A DNA stretch of 64,000 nt from Dichetophora obliterata (GCA_963920525.1 OY986438.1:127692420-127756419), one strand, 5' to 3'. Counted from the stretch's first letter, positions 11,069-22,417 are shown. The notes: generated by a model not told the origin, from the sequence alone. Made by a program: numbers and translations.

Positions 11069-11807
11069 GGGAAGGTTCTCCTGGATTTTTTTGAAAAAAT
11101 CGATTTTTTTTTTTACATAAAATGAAAGTTACATATCTGTAGAATGTTTGTGTCAAGGGATATTTCAATACGACGCGTATTTCTCGAGCTAGAGCGTGTC
11201 AAACGTACCCATGTCACGCGCGCGTACCAACTTTCTAAAAACTTTAAACGCGTTTTTCTCGGAACCATGTTTTCTAATCTAACGGACAGCACAGGGCTTG
11301 TTCTATTGATCCGATTTCCTTCATTCAAAGAATGTTTGAAAGTATATACTTTTTTGTACGCCTGGAACCTAACATTGGCATAAAAAATTGTTTATTTATA
11401 ATTTTTAAACGAGATCTAAGTAAAAAAAAAAGCAAAAAATTTCAATTTTTTTTTTTAAAAGTCCATAAAATTGGTTTTTTTTACCAAACTTAATTGAAGT
11501 TAGGTTCCAGGCATATGAAATGTTATCAATTTTAATAAATTTTATACATTTCTCATTTCAGTTCACTACCTGAGGCCCCACACTGTCCGCGGGAGGTCGA
11601 TGTTTTGCGCGCAGAGGTCGACGAGATCCGCCATTTTCAAGCCGCCATTTTGAATTTTTCAAATATCTTTTTTTTTTTTACTCGTCAATAAACCACGAAT
11701 CAAAGTTCAAAAGCATAAGTTCGTATGTCTTTTCATTTTCCCACAAACCATTCTCAAATTTTGCTTGTTTTTCGGCCAAATCCAAAAAAATCCAGGAGAA
11801 CCCTCCC
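11069..11807. mobile_element. TTAA-flanked TIR element, 739 bp
   Basis: The ends share the inner terminal sequence GGTTCTCCTGGATTTTTTTG in opposite orientation, preceded by GGGAA or GGGAG. TTAA lies at 11065-11068 and 11808-11811, a target choice known from piggyBac-type elements. An internal 14 bp perfect inverted repeat, GCCTGGAACCTAAC, lies at 11360-11373 and 11499-11512. 11570-11660 is an unusual GC-rich block for this window (GTCCGCGGGAGGTCGATG, CCGCCATTTT twice). There is no transposase frame, so the element is non-autonomous. Confidence 0.82.
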
Positions 11808-11811
11808 TTAA

Positions 11812-13777
11812 ATGTCGAAATGATGTCATATGAGTGTTAATGGGTTAAACCCTCTCCAGCTATGTAAATAAAATGATAATAATTCGCCCTTCAGCAATTA
11901 CCGTACTTTTAAAAAACACACTTAATTATATGTTTTCCCTTTTAAACGCCGCCATATTGTTTACAGAAATGCATTTTTCTTCTAATTTTTTTTTTTTGCA
12001 TAAGTGACCCTTTTAGTGCTTTTAATTGAGTTCGGCGCACTAAACGGATTCATTTGAGTCCTTACCAACCGTACAGCTGGCAACAGCAATTACAACAACA
12101 AACAACATTGCATGCAATAATTGTGTTTGTCAGCACGAATTACATGCAAAGTGGAGTATTTAAAGAAAATAAAAAAAGGAAACAAACACACTCAAGGTGA
12201 TGGAAATCCATATAAAAAAGTACGAGTCGAATACAAAAAGCTGCAAAGGAAATGCTTGTAATTGCATTTGACTGCGTGTTGCGGAAATTGAATCGCATAC
12301 CTGGATACACGTATATTCAAATTAACTTCCGGTGCACTCAAAAAAGAAAACCAACAGATAAAACATACGAATCGATGAGAAAATTTAATTGTACAAGTAC
12401 GACTTAATTGCAAAATAGTGAGAGAAGCGCTCCTTAGGGGAGCGTTCATGACTTGAGTTCTATTTCCAATCAAATTCCACTCGCGGCCGACCAACCACAA
12501 GGAGACACTCGTGACTCACACTCAAAGTCTGTATTGTTGTTTGTGTTTACAAACAACGTGTTGCGGAAGTAAGCGCCATTTCTGTTTTTCATTTAAATTT
12601 TATTCACAGTTAATTTTTCAGTTTGGTTTTGTTTTTATTCTCCTTCGTATTTGCTTCCCACGTGGGCTTTGATTTGATTAAAAAAAAAAAAAACCAAATG
12701 GACATGACATTGCACTCGGGAATCCGTTTGGTGCTGATTGCGAACCCAAATGACTTGTTGTGGGTTTCTTATTAGCTGCTTGCCACATTTTATTTTCGTC
12801 AAATGATATAATATTATCGCATTTTTTCCCCTATTTCCGTAGAAGTTTTTTTGCGTGTTTCTTTTTGCTTTTATTTTTTCCTTTGGTTGTTTTATTAGCT
12901 TTTGTCTTTTTGTATATTTAATTCCCACAGCTTGAAGGTTTATCGCTTTTTGTTCAATCTTATTTATTTTTAAAAATACGAAATTGAGCTTGAGGATTAT
13001 TTGTTTTTCCTTAAAGAGAAAGATATCTAAAAGACACTTTTGAATGTCGTTAAAGTCAAGCCAGTTTGATATTTATTTCGTAATATTTTATGTCGTCTTA
13101 GTTATTTGCCTAAGTCAAGAATTTTCAGTGCATTTGAGTTGTTTCTCTCACACTATTGATGTTTTTGATTAAGCTAAGCAAATTGGCCAAATATTGAATT
13201 TGAACGTCAAACGAAGTAAAAGAAACAGTGTGAACAAATTTTAATTTTTTTTTGCTTTTATTCAGTTGGTATGGAATGAATAAATAAGTGCTTAGCAGTT
13301 AGATATGCTCTTTTATGCCTCTGTTTATGTTGTACTTCTCTCTAAACTTTATTTGCCTTACCCAAAAATTATATTTTTTTTTTTTTTTTTTTTTTGTTTA
13401 CTACGTTAAAACGTTCTGACAGTGATGAATGATTTGATATGTTAAGTTGATGTCTGCAAATATTCCCTTGAGTTATTTTAAAGTTAGAGATAACTAGATG
13501 CTGTTTATAACACTGACTCTTAACTTCATAGCTCATACTCAGATGTGTATGTGGCTTGTTATATAAGCATAAACTTAATTTTAAAAATTTCAACAAGGTC
13601 AGGCTAGCATTAAGCAAGAGTTTATAAAGTTTATATACAAGAATGTTTTTAGAATTTTAGAATCTTGCACAGTAGCATTTTTATTGAGAAAAGTTAAAAA
13701 TGTATTTTTTATAAAGACTATATGCCAGCTCAAAACTGAAAGATTTGCTTTGTAGCTAGTAAAATGGTAGTTATAAG
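11812..13777. other. No gene seen; AT-rich DNA, CAA tracts and poly-T
   Basis: It holds short CAA-rich stretches near 12080-12105, an A-run near 12680-12692 and a T-run of about 22 at 13374-13395. The open frames on the minus strand (12192-12500 and 12635-12928) show no domain, repeat or codon pattern that would support a gene. Confidence 0.4.
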
Positions 13778-15039
13778 CCCTAAGATGTGCGACTGCCTAG
13801 GAGGCGGTAAGGCCCATAAATCATGGCCTGCTGTTTTTACGATTTCCGTCCATCTAGATGTCCTATCGCAAGCTGCTATTATGAAGAAGTATTGTTAGAC
13901 ACTAGATCTGTGTGTAGGTGTTATGGGGTTTCTTAAAGGGGTGGGGGGTTTACGATGCCTTAAAAAGTGAAATTATTTTTGTTTAATGGCGCAAGTTAAC
14001 TTTTGACTGATTTATATTTTTTTTAAACATAAATATACAAAAACTAAAAATGAGGTAGCAATCGTTGAACTGTTGTGCTGGATTTATAACTACTCAGCAG
14101 CGTAGCCATGGCTCTTACAAATTTTCTGCGTGGTTTAGTGTTCAAGGCATATGAATTTCTTTGCATATTTTTTACACGACAAGAAGGTTTTACGCCTCTT
14201 TTTTCCGTTCTGAGCATTGCACGCCTCACAATCTTTCTGACCCATATAATTCAGGGTAATGTAATTGTGCATGTTGTTATAAAAGTAGAATTACGAAATT
14301 ATAAAATATTATTTTGTATGATTATTGACAAAAGCATTGAATTGAATTGGAACGTTGCTATTCATTGACCTATTTTTCATGTGAGAAGTAACAAACTTTG
14401 ATGTCAAAACCTTTAGAAATTCACTATGTTTATCCGTTTATAGCTTTCTGCCACTCTTGAAAGAGTAGCAACTGAGCATCTGGTTCATAGTGCTGGCACC
14501 TGCTTTATTGTCTTTGTAATCCAGAAATTTGTAAGGACTGTTTTTCCGAAAGGATAGTCTTCTTCATTCTCTACTTTTTAGTAGCAAGAAACCTGTCCTC
14601 AGTGAGCTGCTGCCGGTCTGTCAGTAGCCTAAAAAATTGAGAACAATATCAAGCTCTTCCCATACTTCGTCACTTATTCCCGACATTTCAAATATTACTT
14701 ACAATAAAAAAATAAATATGAAATGTAATCATATGCACACAAAAGCTTAACACATATAGATTAATAAAGTCGTCGAACGTGATCGATCGTGTTTGAACAT
14801 ATTTGTTTAGTAGCTTACAGACATTTCCTATACATTTAACGGACGGGCCTCGTGAGCCCCAGTGGTTCACTTACGTCCTTATTATAAAAACAAATCAGTT
14901 TGTTCTACGAAAGTACTGCAAATTCTTTTTAGTTTGTTTTGTTACGACTAGAAAACATTAGCGGTAGTTGACATAAAATATTTCGGCGCTCAGAGCCATG
15001 AAAAATATGCCTCGAAAAGACCAGTCGCACATCCTAGGG
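13778..15039. mobile_element. TIR element with CCCTARGATGTGCGACTG ends
   Basis: 18 bp at 13778-13795 (CCCTAAGATGTGCGACTG) is repeated inverted at 15022-15039 with one mismatch. TTAA follows the right end exactly (15040-15043). The base context on the left is TAAG, not TTAA, so the duplication is not complete. CCC/GGG ends next to TTAA suggest a piggyBac-like element. The interior (1262 bp) has a short minus-strand frame beginning MSGISDEVWEELD near 14686, which I cannot assign, and no catalytic motifs. Confidence 0.7.
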
Positions 15040-15502
15040 TTAAAAAAATTCGATGAAAACAAGGGTTCCAACTATAATTTAAAGTATTAGATTTAAATTT
15101 ACATTCTTACTTACTTACATAATAAACTGGCGCTACAAGCGTAGCACTAAGGGAAAGTTGATGCCAACAGCTATGCAAAAGTCATTTTCTGAAATTGAAA
15201 AAATAAATGTAATTGCAGATAAAAATAGGCTATTAAACATAGAATCAGTTAGTGTATTTATTGTTTTATTATCTTAATTTCGCTCTGACTCGGCTTAGAA
15301 AGTAAAGTTTTTTAGAAGATAAGTAAAAAAAGTAGGTATCAGAAAAATCGTAGCAATTCTGTACCAAAGAACATGGTTTTTTACCTTTTTGGAATATGGA
15401 TATTTTAAACAAATATTATTTTACATATGCTAATGCGCGCTTACACGGCGTATCACAAAGATTTCTGATGAAGCCTTTAGCAGGGCCGAAATTGCAATAA
15501 AA

Positions 15503-15722
15503 TCAGCTAGTGATGTTTTACTTTTTCATATTGAAAACGTTGTTGTTGTTTCTTTGGAAAGATTCGTTAGAACAATTAACTGTTCTAACCTTGACTTAAA
15601 GCTCAATAAACAATTTTAAACTATCAGACAACTAGAATTTGTATTTAAAATCAAGTATGAATTAAGCTATCAAACATTTAGAATTTGTATTTAAATCATA
15701 TAAAATCAACATAATTTTACAT
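15503..15722 (-). repeat. Dispersed family D, copy 4
   Basis: It matches 1655-1880 along its full length, including CAGCTAGTGATGTTTT, GTTGTTGTTTCT, AACTGTTCTAACC, TAAAGCTCAATAAACAATTT and GAATTTGTATTTAAATCATA. It lies about 70 bp left of repeat unit B. The intervening 15723-15789 is rich in CTATAGATTAAT words. Confidence 0.78.
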
Positions 15723-15789
15723 ATTTTTCAAATTTTAGGCAATTATTTCTAAAAAAAAATTCACAAATCTATAGATTATGTATAGATTA

Positions 15790-17290
15790 TAGATTAATCT
15801 ATTGATCTATAGATTAATACGCAAACACATATCTTTAGCCCCCTTTTTACTGACTTTTAGCAAACACATTTGAATAAAACTTATATCATTTGAAAGCTCT
15901 GGTTCAGAGCAAGTGCACAATATGAATTTTATTCAAATGTTTTTTCGTTAAGATAGGTAAAAATTAGAAATTAAAAATACTTTTTCCCATATAAAAAACA
16001 ACAACAAGATACTAAGCCACACATTCTACTCACACATTCGCTCTATTGAGAGTTGCGAAAGTGAAAAAAAACCGAGCTGTGTGGTTGTTGTAGCTTTTTC
16101 TTTTCTTTCTTTTCGGACACGTTTAACCAATGTAGCTGAGACAACACAAAATAAAGGGGGTACTAAATAAAAGTGCACGCTCTACTTTTAAAATAGAACG
16201 CAGATTTATTGAGCCAGTGTTGGCTCAGAGCCAGGGGTGGCGTTACGTCACAAAAACATCGTTCGTTACGTCACAAAAACATTTTTATCTTAATATTTTA
16301 TTCAATATTCTTCAAAACTTTTTACGGTTTTTCGGAAAAACCTAAATCTGTTTTTTTTTAATTTTTGCGGTTAAAATGCTTTATCTTTTACCATAAGATG
16401 TGAAAAAGCTTTAATCTGATATATAAATACGTGAACATCAAAAGTTGCCGTACGATTTTTAACATTTATTTTAGAAAAAGGATTATAAACGTATATCAGT
16501 CGAAAGGTACTGCACCATAAATGTATAGAAACATGACCCGAAATATGAGCGTTGAACGTATATTTTCATTTTAGTAAGAAATTCCTGTCTGGATGAGAAG
16601 GCTTGCACAATATAATTGGATTTTAGATTGGCGACCTTTGGCCTGAAACATAATCGTGAAAAGAGTGTTTCTTAAATGAAGGCTAAGCAATAAGAGATGA
16701 AAGAACATGATGTAAGATTAAATTTGAGACTTTGATAATATGTGCAAAAAATTATGCAGTAATTTTTCACCATCATTCACCCTACAATAAGAATTCATGT
16801 GTGAATATATATTGTGATTTTAAAATTTCTTACAAATAGGAAATCATGAAAAATTCCCGTTATTTTGATATTAAAACTATTTTGAAATCTCAAAAACTTA
16901 AGATTTTCTCAGTACAACGTATTTTGGCAGAGAGTATAAATTATATAGCGGTCCCAGTTCGACTTCGAAATGCTATTTCACTCAGATTTTGTTGAACAAG
17001 CTTGTGGAGAATAGAAAAACAAAACAAAAATAATTGTGCTTTGCCTCAACGTTTGTTTTGAAGCTGGCTCTATTTTCCTGACGCTTGTACAACGAAGCTT
17101 GAGTGAACTTCGAACTGACATCTCTATATAATTTATACTCTCTGATTTTGGTATGAAAAGTCGTTGATTAAGAAAAATTACGGTTTACAGCAATTCAATT
17201 TTAAACGTACCGTAAAATAAAAAACTACGGAATGACCATCTCCGGTTTGGGTGAAATTTCGCATGAGGCATCACTGACTGAAATTAAAAT
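15790..17290 (-). repeat. Repeat unit B, inverted partner of unit A
   Basis: It is collinear with unit A in reverse. It has no insert at the points where A carries the mariner-like and CCC-ended elements, so it preserves both empty sites. It holds its own insertion at 16928-17144. A 19 bp direct duplication, CGTTACGTCACAAAAACAT, sits at 16241-16259 and 16264-16282. By eye the two units look moderately diverged, which suggests an old duplication. No coding frame is shared between them. Confidence 0.85.
16928..17144. mobile_element. MITE, 217 bp, 7 bp target duplication
   Basis: The terminal inverted repeats begin CAGAGAGTATAAATTATATA and stay similar for about 40 bp (CAGTTCGA is shared further in). 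ATTTTGG flanks both sides (16921-16927 and 17145-17151). Unit A has the uninterrupted site near 5400. A 7 to 8 bp duplication points to a P-type or hAT-type source; the family is unknown. Confidence 0.85.
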
Positions 17291-17675
17291 TTTGATTTGG
17301 AGGAAAAAAGTTTGACATGATTTTTGGCGGAGTGTACAAAATTGACAAAAACATCGAAAATTGATTTTTATGAAAATTAATATCTCAAAAATTTCTAAAC
17401 CGAATGTAAAATCTAAACTATCGTTAAAAAAGTAGTTAACCTATTAAGACCGGCTCTTAAGCCCGAGGACGCAGAAGGGTTAAAACTTTTTGTGTGGAGT
17501 ATTTAAGTCAATCATAGTGCGCAAACACCCACTGCCACGTCAATGTGTTCAAAATTACTACTGAAAAAAAAATCATGTTAGATAAAATGAAACATTCTAA
17601 GAAATAAATAAGAAATTAATATTGCAAACAATTTCACGATTTTTTATTAATAAAATAATTTAGAAAAAAAACAAG
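17291..17675. other. No gene seen
   Basis: AT-rich spacer between repeat unit B and the piggyBac-like fragment. I see no repeat partner in the window. Confidence 0.4.
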
Positions 17676-18012
17676 TTATTGCTGCCAATTGGCATTATGG
17701 TACAATAAAAAACACTTTGGGTGCATGGCTGCTTTGCATTTTGGACAAAAGTATATTGTATCTTGCATTGGCAACAGCGAATTCGACCCCGTCACGCTTT
17801 GTAATAGCATGGCCAATCTCATCCGTTCGTAAACTCAGCTGCGCCACTGTTTCCGGTGTATTCGGGCTGCAAGCTACAGCAACGTTGTTGATTTGTAGAA
17901 GCGCCTCCGTGACTTCAATCCGAAACTGGAGCTGTGACATACTCTTACCAAACACGTAGAAAATAAAATAATGAATAATGATGTAAGTACTTAGGTAGCG
18001 GAGCTGTGTCAC
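17676..18012 (-). pseudogene. Possible piggyBac-like transposase C-terminus
   Basis: One minus-strand frame gives 105 codons containing MSQLQFRIEVTEALLQ. A second frame then gives TIYFCPKCKAAMHPKCFLL and ends YHNANWQQ at a stop, 17676-17678. The pattern C-x2-C, then H-x2-C-x4-H resembles the Cys-rich C-terminal finger of piggyBac-family transposases, and a third frame has RCCQCK just before it, which would complete the cysteines. Two frameshifts are needed, so it is decayed. Base composition is clearly more GC-rich than the surroundings, consistent with former coding sequence. No catalytic domain lies upstream. Another zinc-finger origin is possible. Confidence 0.45.
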
Positions 18013-18120
18013 TTTGACCTAAGCTTTTTCTATCGATGCTAGGCTTAACTGTTTTTGTTTTACTTGTATCGGCAAAGTGTGCTTAGAATAAGCTTTCGTT
18101 TATTACTAGTGGTATTACTA

Positions 18121-18479
18121 CACAGTAAAAAATATGAAGATAAATTTTATACTATTTGGTGTACATATAAATCTAAACCAAAAATGTTTTAAAATTTATA
18201 TCATCAAATCTTATAAAGTTTTCCAGACCATATTTCTCGTCAGACCAATCGAAACCACTATATTCTTAAATTTCCCAATTTCGGTGAATTTTTTACTTTC
18301 GAACCAGAATATAATTTGATTTACGCATGATGTCCATATAAAATTTTTAAATTATATTTATTTTATTATTTTTATAATATTAAGTGGTATAAAATTTATA
18401 AATTATTTGCAATAAAAAAAGTTAATACAACACAAATGTTATAAAAAAGATAAAATTTACCCTCAATTTTTTTACTGTG
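18121..18479. mobile_element. MITE with CACAGTAAAAAA ends, TA-flanked
   Basis: The ends start CACAGTAAAAAA on both strands and remain similar to about 31 bp (TAAATTTTAT). TA lies at 18119-18120 and 18480-18481. It is 359 bp and very AT-rich. It shares the CAC-start, poly-A subterminus and TA target with the elements at 27124-27365 and 50444-52080. Confidence 0.78.
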
Positions 18480-18481
18480 TA

Positions 18482-19439
18482 TGTAGACCAACTAGTCTTG
18501 CAGATGAGCTGAGCAGTAGAATAGCAGAACAAATTGTGAGCATACTTTTTAACAATGTGACATCTTTGCTAAAGAGCTACTAAAACAGCTGTTTGTTGTT
18601 TACTAAAACAAAAATAATTTCCGAAATTAGGAAGTTTTAATTGAAGATGCAGCTAACAGAATTATGTTGATTGATGGTAGCTAGCATAATATAAAGAAGC
18701 AAGACAATTAATTTAACTGGAAATAAAACATTGCACTAATGGAGAGCAGTGACGATGAGGACGTCAAGCACAGAGTAGCTGTTGTATTGTACATTAGCTA
18801 CTTTGCTGTTGTACATTTGCTACTCAAGGGTTTGTGTGTACCAAAAGAACTAACGTGTAACTAATTTACATCAAATGCATTTCGTTGTTGTTGAGAGCTA
18901 ATCTGCTATTTAACCCATTTGCCACACCAGTTGGACCACTAATATGTCACTGCTCCGCTGCAAGTCATAAAATTGCTTGAAAATAGCTCAAACAACGTTT
19001 GCCCTGTAACTTTTTTAACAAATGATAAAAGTTTTTAATTTTTATTTTTCTTTTCACAGACAAGTAAACAGGTAAGACTGTCCGTGTAGTTTGTTTTTGG
19101 TAGGTGTGATATTTAATTGTGTTTTTGAAGACGAAACTTAATTTTTTACTAATTTTGTGTGTTTGCTATTTTTGTTCAAAAAATTCTAAAAAATCATAGA
19201 AAAATTTTCGAGCTATCAACATTATATCATCATGAAGGGCTTTTAATAAGGTGTAAGAAATTAACTACGTTTTTGTTTTTTTTTTTTTTTTTTTTTTGTT
19301 TATTTTTGTTTTACTCATGAACTTACGTCTTAAATGCAAACATATTGATTTTATTTTTGTTTTATTCAATTTAAATCTTTTAAATTTGAACAAAGTGCTT
19401 CTCTTACTTACCTAAATCATCAGCGATCATGGGGTCATG
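18482..19439. other. No gene seen; poly-T tract
   Basis: A long T-run lies near 19276-19298. No coding frame or repeat partner is recognised. Confidence 0.4.
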
Positions 19440-19928
19440 ATTAGAGCGGTTACCAAAAATCACATTCTTGATATCAGAGACATGGATGAGTCAACAGATG
19501 AAGATGAAGTTGGTAATGCTCTTATGAAGGCAACAAAAGTAGAAGAACCCACAACGTTCAAAATATAAAATTTTAGAACACCGTTTGGAGGAACCAAACA
19601 AGCGGTCGTTCAACTACCTGAGCACTTAGCAGCTCCACTACTCCGTACGAGGCAAGTCAGAGTAGGATGGGTTATGTGTAGGCTGAGGAGTAATATTAGA
19701 GTTCAGATATGTTTCAGGTGCCTAGAACAGGATCATATTTCGAGCCAGTGTAAAGGTACAGATAGAAGCAATGTATGCAGAAAATGCTGTAATCCGGGAC
19801 ACAAAGCTAAAGAATGCAAAGCGGAAACGAGATGCATACTATGCCATGAAAGTGGCTCAATAAATTATCAGCATTATATTGGTAGTACAGCGTGTGCAAT
19901 CAACATAAGAAATAAAGCAAGAAATTGA
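19440..19928 (+). pseudogene. LINE gag-like protein, C-terminal part with three CCHC knuckles
   Basis: ORF1 proteins of this kind coat the element RNA. The frame is open from 19440 apart from TAA at 19566-19568. LRTRQVRVGWVMCRLR (near 19645-19695) is the conserved segment before the knuckles. Three CCHC-type knuckles follow: CFRCLEQDHISSQC, CRKCCNPGHKAKEC and a shorter CILC-type third. The frame ends at TGA 19926-19928, then stays in register into the endonuclease region. The upstream acidic part (DMDESTDEDEV) fits the family. The N-terminus is not recognisable, so the copy is also truncated or decayed at its 5' side. Confidence 0.8.
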
Positions 19929-19970
19929 TCACGAAATTTCTACAGATCAATCTAAGAAGGGGGGAAAAAA

Positions 19971-20647
19971 GCACAAGACCTGATGATACAGAAGGCGACA
20001 GAGATTAATGCAGACATACTTGAAATAAGCGAACCGTACAGAAACCCACCATCTCAAGTTTAATACGAAGACAAAAACCATTGCGCAGCCATCATGGTAA
20101 GAAATAGAAGATTAATAATAAGCGAAGTTGATGAAAGCAACGCTGGCTTCGTATATGTCACAGTGGTCAAAATTAGGGTATATAGTTGCTACTTTTCACC
20201 AAATATAGAATTTAATTTGTTTGCAGAAGCCCTTAACATACTTGATGTTTCTATTAGGTCCTCAAAATATAAAGTGATCAATGGAGGAAACTTCAATAGT
20301 AAATCTACAGAATGGAACTCCAATAAACTGGATAAAAAGGTACTAGTACTACAGTGTGTGAAATGATTGCTAGTCTTGGTCTTACGATATTTAATATCGG
20401 AGACAAACTTACCTTTTGGAGAGGTACAGGTGGTAGTATTATCGACATCACCTTTGGAACGACAAACCTCTATAATGAAAACATGAATTGGATAGTGCTG
20501 GAAGATCTCACCTTAAGTGACCACCAGTATATCTCATTTAATATAGATGAACGTCTAAATATGAGTGTAGAAGATGTAAATTTCCCAAGATGGAACGTCA
20601 GAAAACTTGATGACAAAAAATTGTCCGATTATATTGCTCGGGCTTAA
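19971..20647 (+). pseudogene. LINE endonuclease domain, catalytic site altered
   Basis: This would nick the target DNA to prime reverse transcription. AQDLMIQKATEIN and ILEISEPYR mark the start, with the Glu and Tyr of the EPY motif kept. VINGGNFNSKSTEW corresponds to the GGDFNAKS motif with its Asp replaced by Asn. GGSIIDITF and LTLSDHQYISFNI near 20430-20545 are the distal SDH active-site region and are well kept. Breaks are a TAA near 20060, a frame change near 20345-20355 and TAA at 20645-20647. The mix of conserved active-site His and lost Asp shows an inactive copy. Confidence 0.82.
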
Positions 20648-20940
20648 GATAGAAATATGGATAACCAATCCGAAAATATAAATGTAGAAAATACCGCAGA
20701 GTCGCTGACGAAGATGCTCACAAAAGCGTGTAATGTCGCAATGCCAAGAGCTCAAAAATACAATAACAAGCGCCCAGTATACTGGTGGAATGCTAAAATA
20801 CGTGAGTTAAGGGCGAAATGCCTTGCAGCACGTCGAGCGTCAACACGAAACCATGATAACCAGCTCTTAACGGTTGAGTATAAAACGGCACGTAAAACCT
20901 TAAGAACAGCCATAAAAAAGAGAAAGGAGAGAAACTTTTT
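20648..20940 (+). pseudogene. LINE linker between endonuclease and reverse transcriptase
   Basis: The frame continues as NTAESLTKMLTKACNVAMPR, then PVYWWNAKIRELRAKCLAAR, and ends in a basic AIKKRKERNF. In R1-type elements this block lies just before the reverse transcriptase fingers. Here the sequence breaks into a T-run at 20937 and no RT motif follows in the next kilobase on either strand. Confidence 0.75.
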
Positions 20941-21269
20941 TTGCTTTTTTTTTTAAACTGTCAAAGTAGCTGTTAGCTAAAAATTGTACAGATTCAGGTT
21001 TTCTTTTTCTTGATTTGCTTTCATCCATTCTGACAGAACGACCAAGCTTCTCTGAAGTGACTTAACATGTATTAATCAATCTTGACAGCAAGAATCTCCC
21101 TGAAATTAACTAAACAACATATCTGTCGTGTTATATTGTGAGAAGCTCTCGCGACAAAGAGAGGAAAACTTTGTTTGCTGTTGTAATAAGCTGCTTGTCG
21201 AATGTAAGCTTCAAATAAAATACGTGAATTTTGTAATAATTAAAGAATAGACTTTTCAAAAACTTATCA

Positions 21270-21425
21270 TAGGAATTGAATAATCAAAGAATTACCAAAT
21301 TTATCAAACTGTAATCAAAAAGCTAATATAAAGAATTATCAAAAAAATAATCGGTTCAGCGGTTACCGAGCTTGTCTGGCTTAAAATTTCGTGAATCTCT
21401 TTTTATATAATAGTATAGATATAGA
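21270..21425 (+). repeat. Retroelement-like 3' tail, copy 1
   Basis: The phrase AATCGGTTCAG, then about 50 bp, then TATAATAGTATAGAT is shared with 22418-22516. A conserved AATCGGTTCAG block ending in an ATAGTATAGAT-like repeat is typical of RTE-type LINE or SINE 3' ends in insects. The assignment is inferred from that pattern. No coding sequence is attached. Confidence 0.5.
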
Positions 21426-22417
21426 TATACTATATCCCGATATTTTTTCTCAGGAATATTTTTTAGTTTCATATAAAAAATTTTCATTTTGTTTTTTTTT
21501 AACACGAATAAAAAATTTTTGAAAGATTTTCTAAAATCATGTTTTAAAATTAGTAGTTGTGGGTTAAACTTTGTTCCAATAATTTTAGATAAAAGATTTT
21601 ACTAATGAATTTCCTTACACCACATCTAGCAATACCTATTAACAAATGTGCACACACTTTACAATAAATTTTACATTCATTCTCAACTTTACCTCGGCGG
21701 GGCAAAATAAAATTTGCAAAAAAACAAATAATTTTCGCTCCACCTTACTGTAAATTCTTATGTCAGTTTTCGTTCCAGCTTAAAAATATTTGCTTTTTTT
21801 AACTGTTCGTCTGCATTTTACATGTCCGTCTATTTACCTGTATTCCACATTATCCGTCTGTCGGTATGTTTGCTTTTGACAGCCCGTCGCATGTGTAGTG
21901 TACGCACTACACATTTATTTAATTTTGGAATATAAATCAGAGCACAAAAAATATCACCTAAAGTCTTATAAGATTTCTGCAAAAAGCAGTTTACTGTGTA
22001 AGGTAGATGTCATCAGTTGTTTAGCGGCCATGCCTAAGCAATTGTAGTTCAGTATTGTGTACAGGTGTAGGAAGCCTCGCAGCTACATTGGATTTAAGAA
22101 ATACTTGGTTACGTCATGTGTTCATTTACCACTGGATTCTTTTCAGTATGCTCTTTAAAGCGCTCATTAATACATACTCAATATTGGAGAGTATAAATGC
22201 GCAATGCTTCCTGACACCGCAATAAAAACAATGAGAAAGTCTATAGCAGAGGAAAAGAGAGATAAAGCTTTATGCTGCTTGTGTGTCAAACAATTTAATG
22301 AAGCAATGATTTTTATCTTTGGTTTTTTGGCTACTTTATAAATTTAAATTTTAGTAATTTTTAAGAGTGGTTTTTAAAAAAAAAGAATGCAAGATTTTAA
22401 GTTAAACATGTAGCTTT

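Larger units (their letters stand above)
19440..20945 (+). mobile_element. R1-like non-LTR retrotransposon, 3' part missing
   Basis: In order it holds the end of gag, three zinc knuckles, an apurinic-type endonuclease and the linker that precedes reverse transcriptase. It then stops abruptly at a T-rich tract near 20937-20956. Loss of the 3' side is unusual, because LINE copies normally lose the 5' side. A later deletion or insertion is therefore likely. R1-type membership rests on the gag motif LRTRQVRVGWVMCRLR and the linker PVYWWNAKIRELRAKCL; related I/LOA groups are not excluded. Confidence 0.8.

Noticed and set aside
12192..12500. 102-codon minus-strand frame in a slightly GC-richer segment
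   Set aside because: No recognisable domain, no conserved repeat partner, composition like the surrounding DNA.
12000..13200. Possible host exons or conserved regulatory DNA
   Set aside because: Composition is a little richer in CAA and GC, but I see no splice-bounded frames or domain; single-sequence inspection cannot support it.
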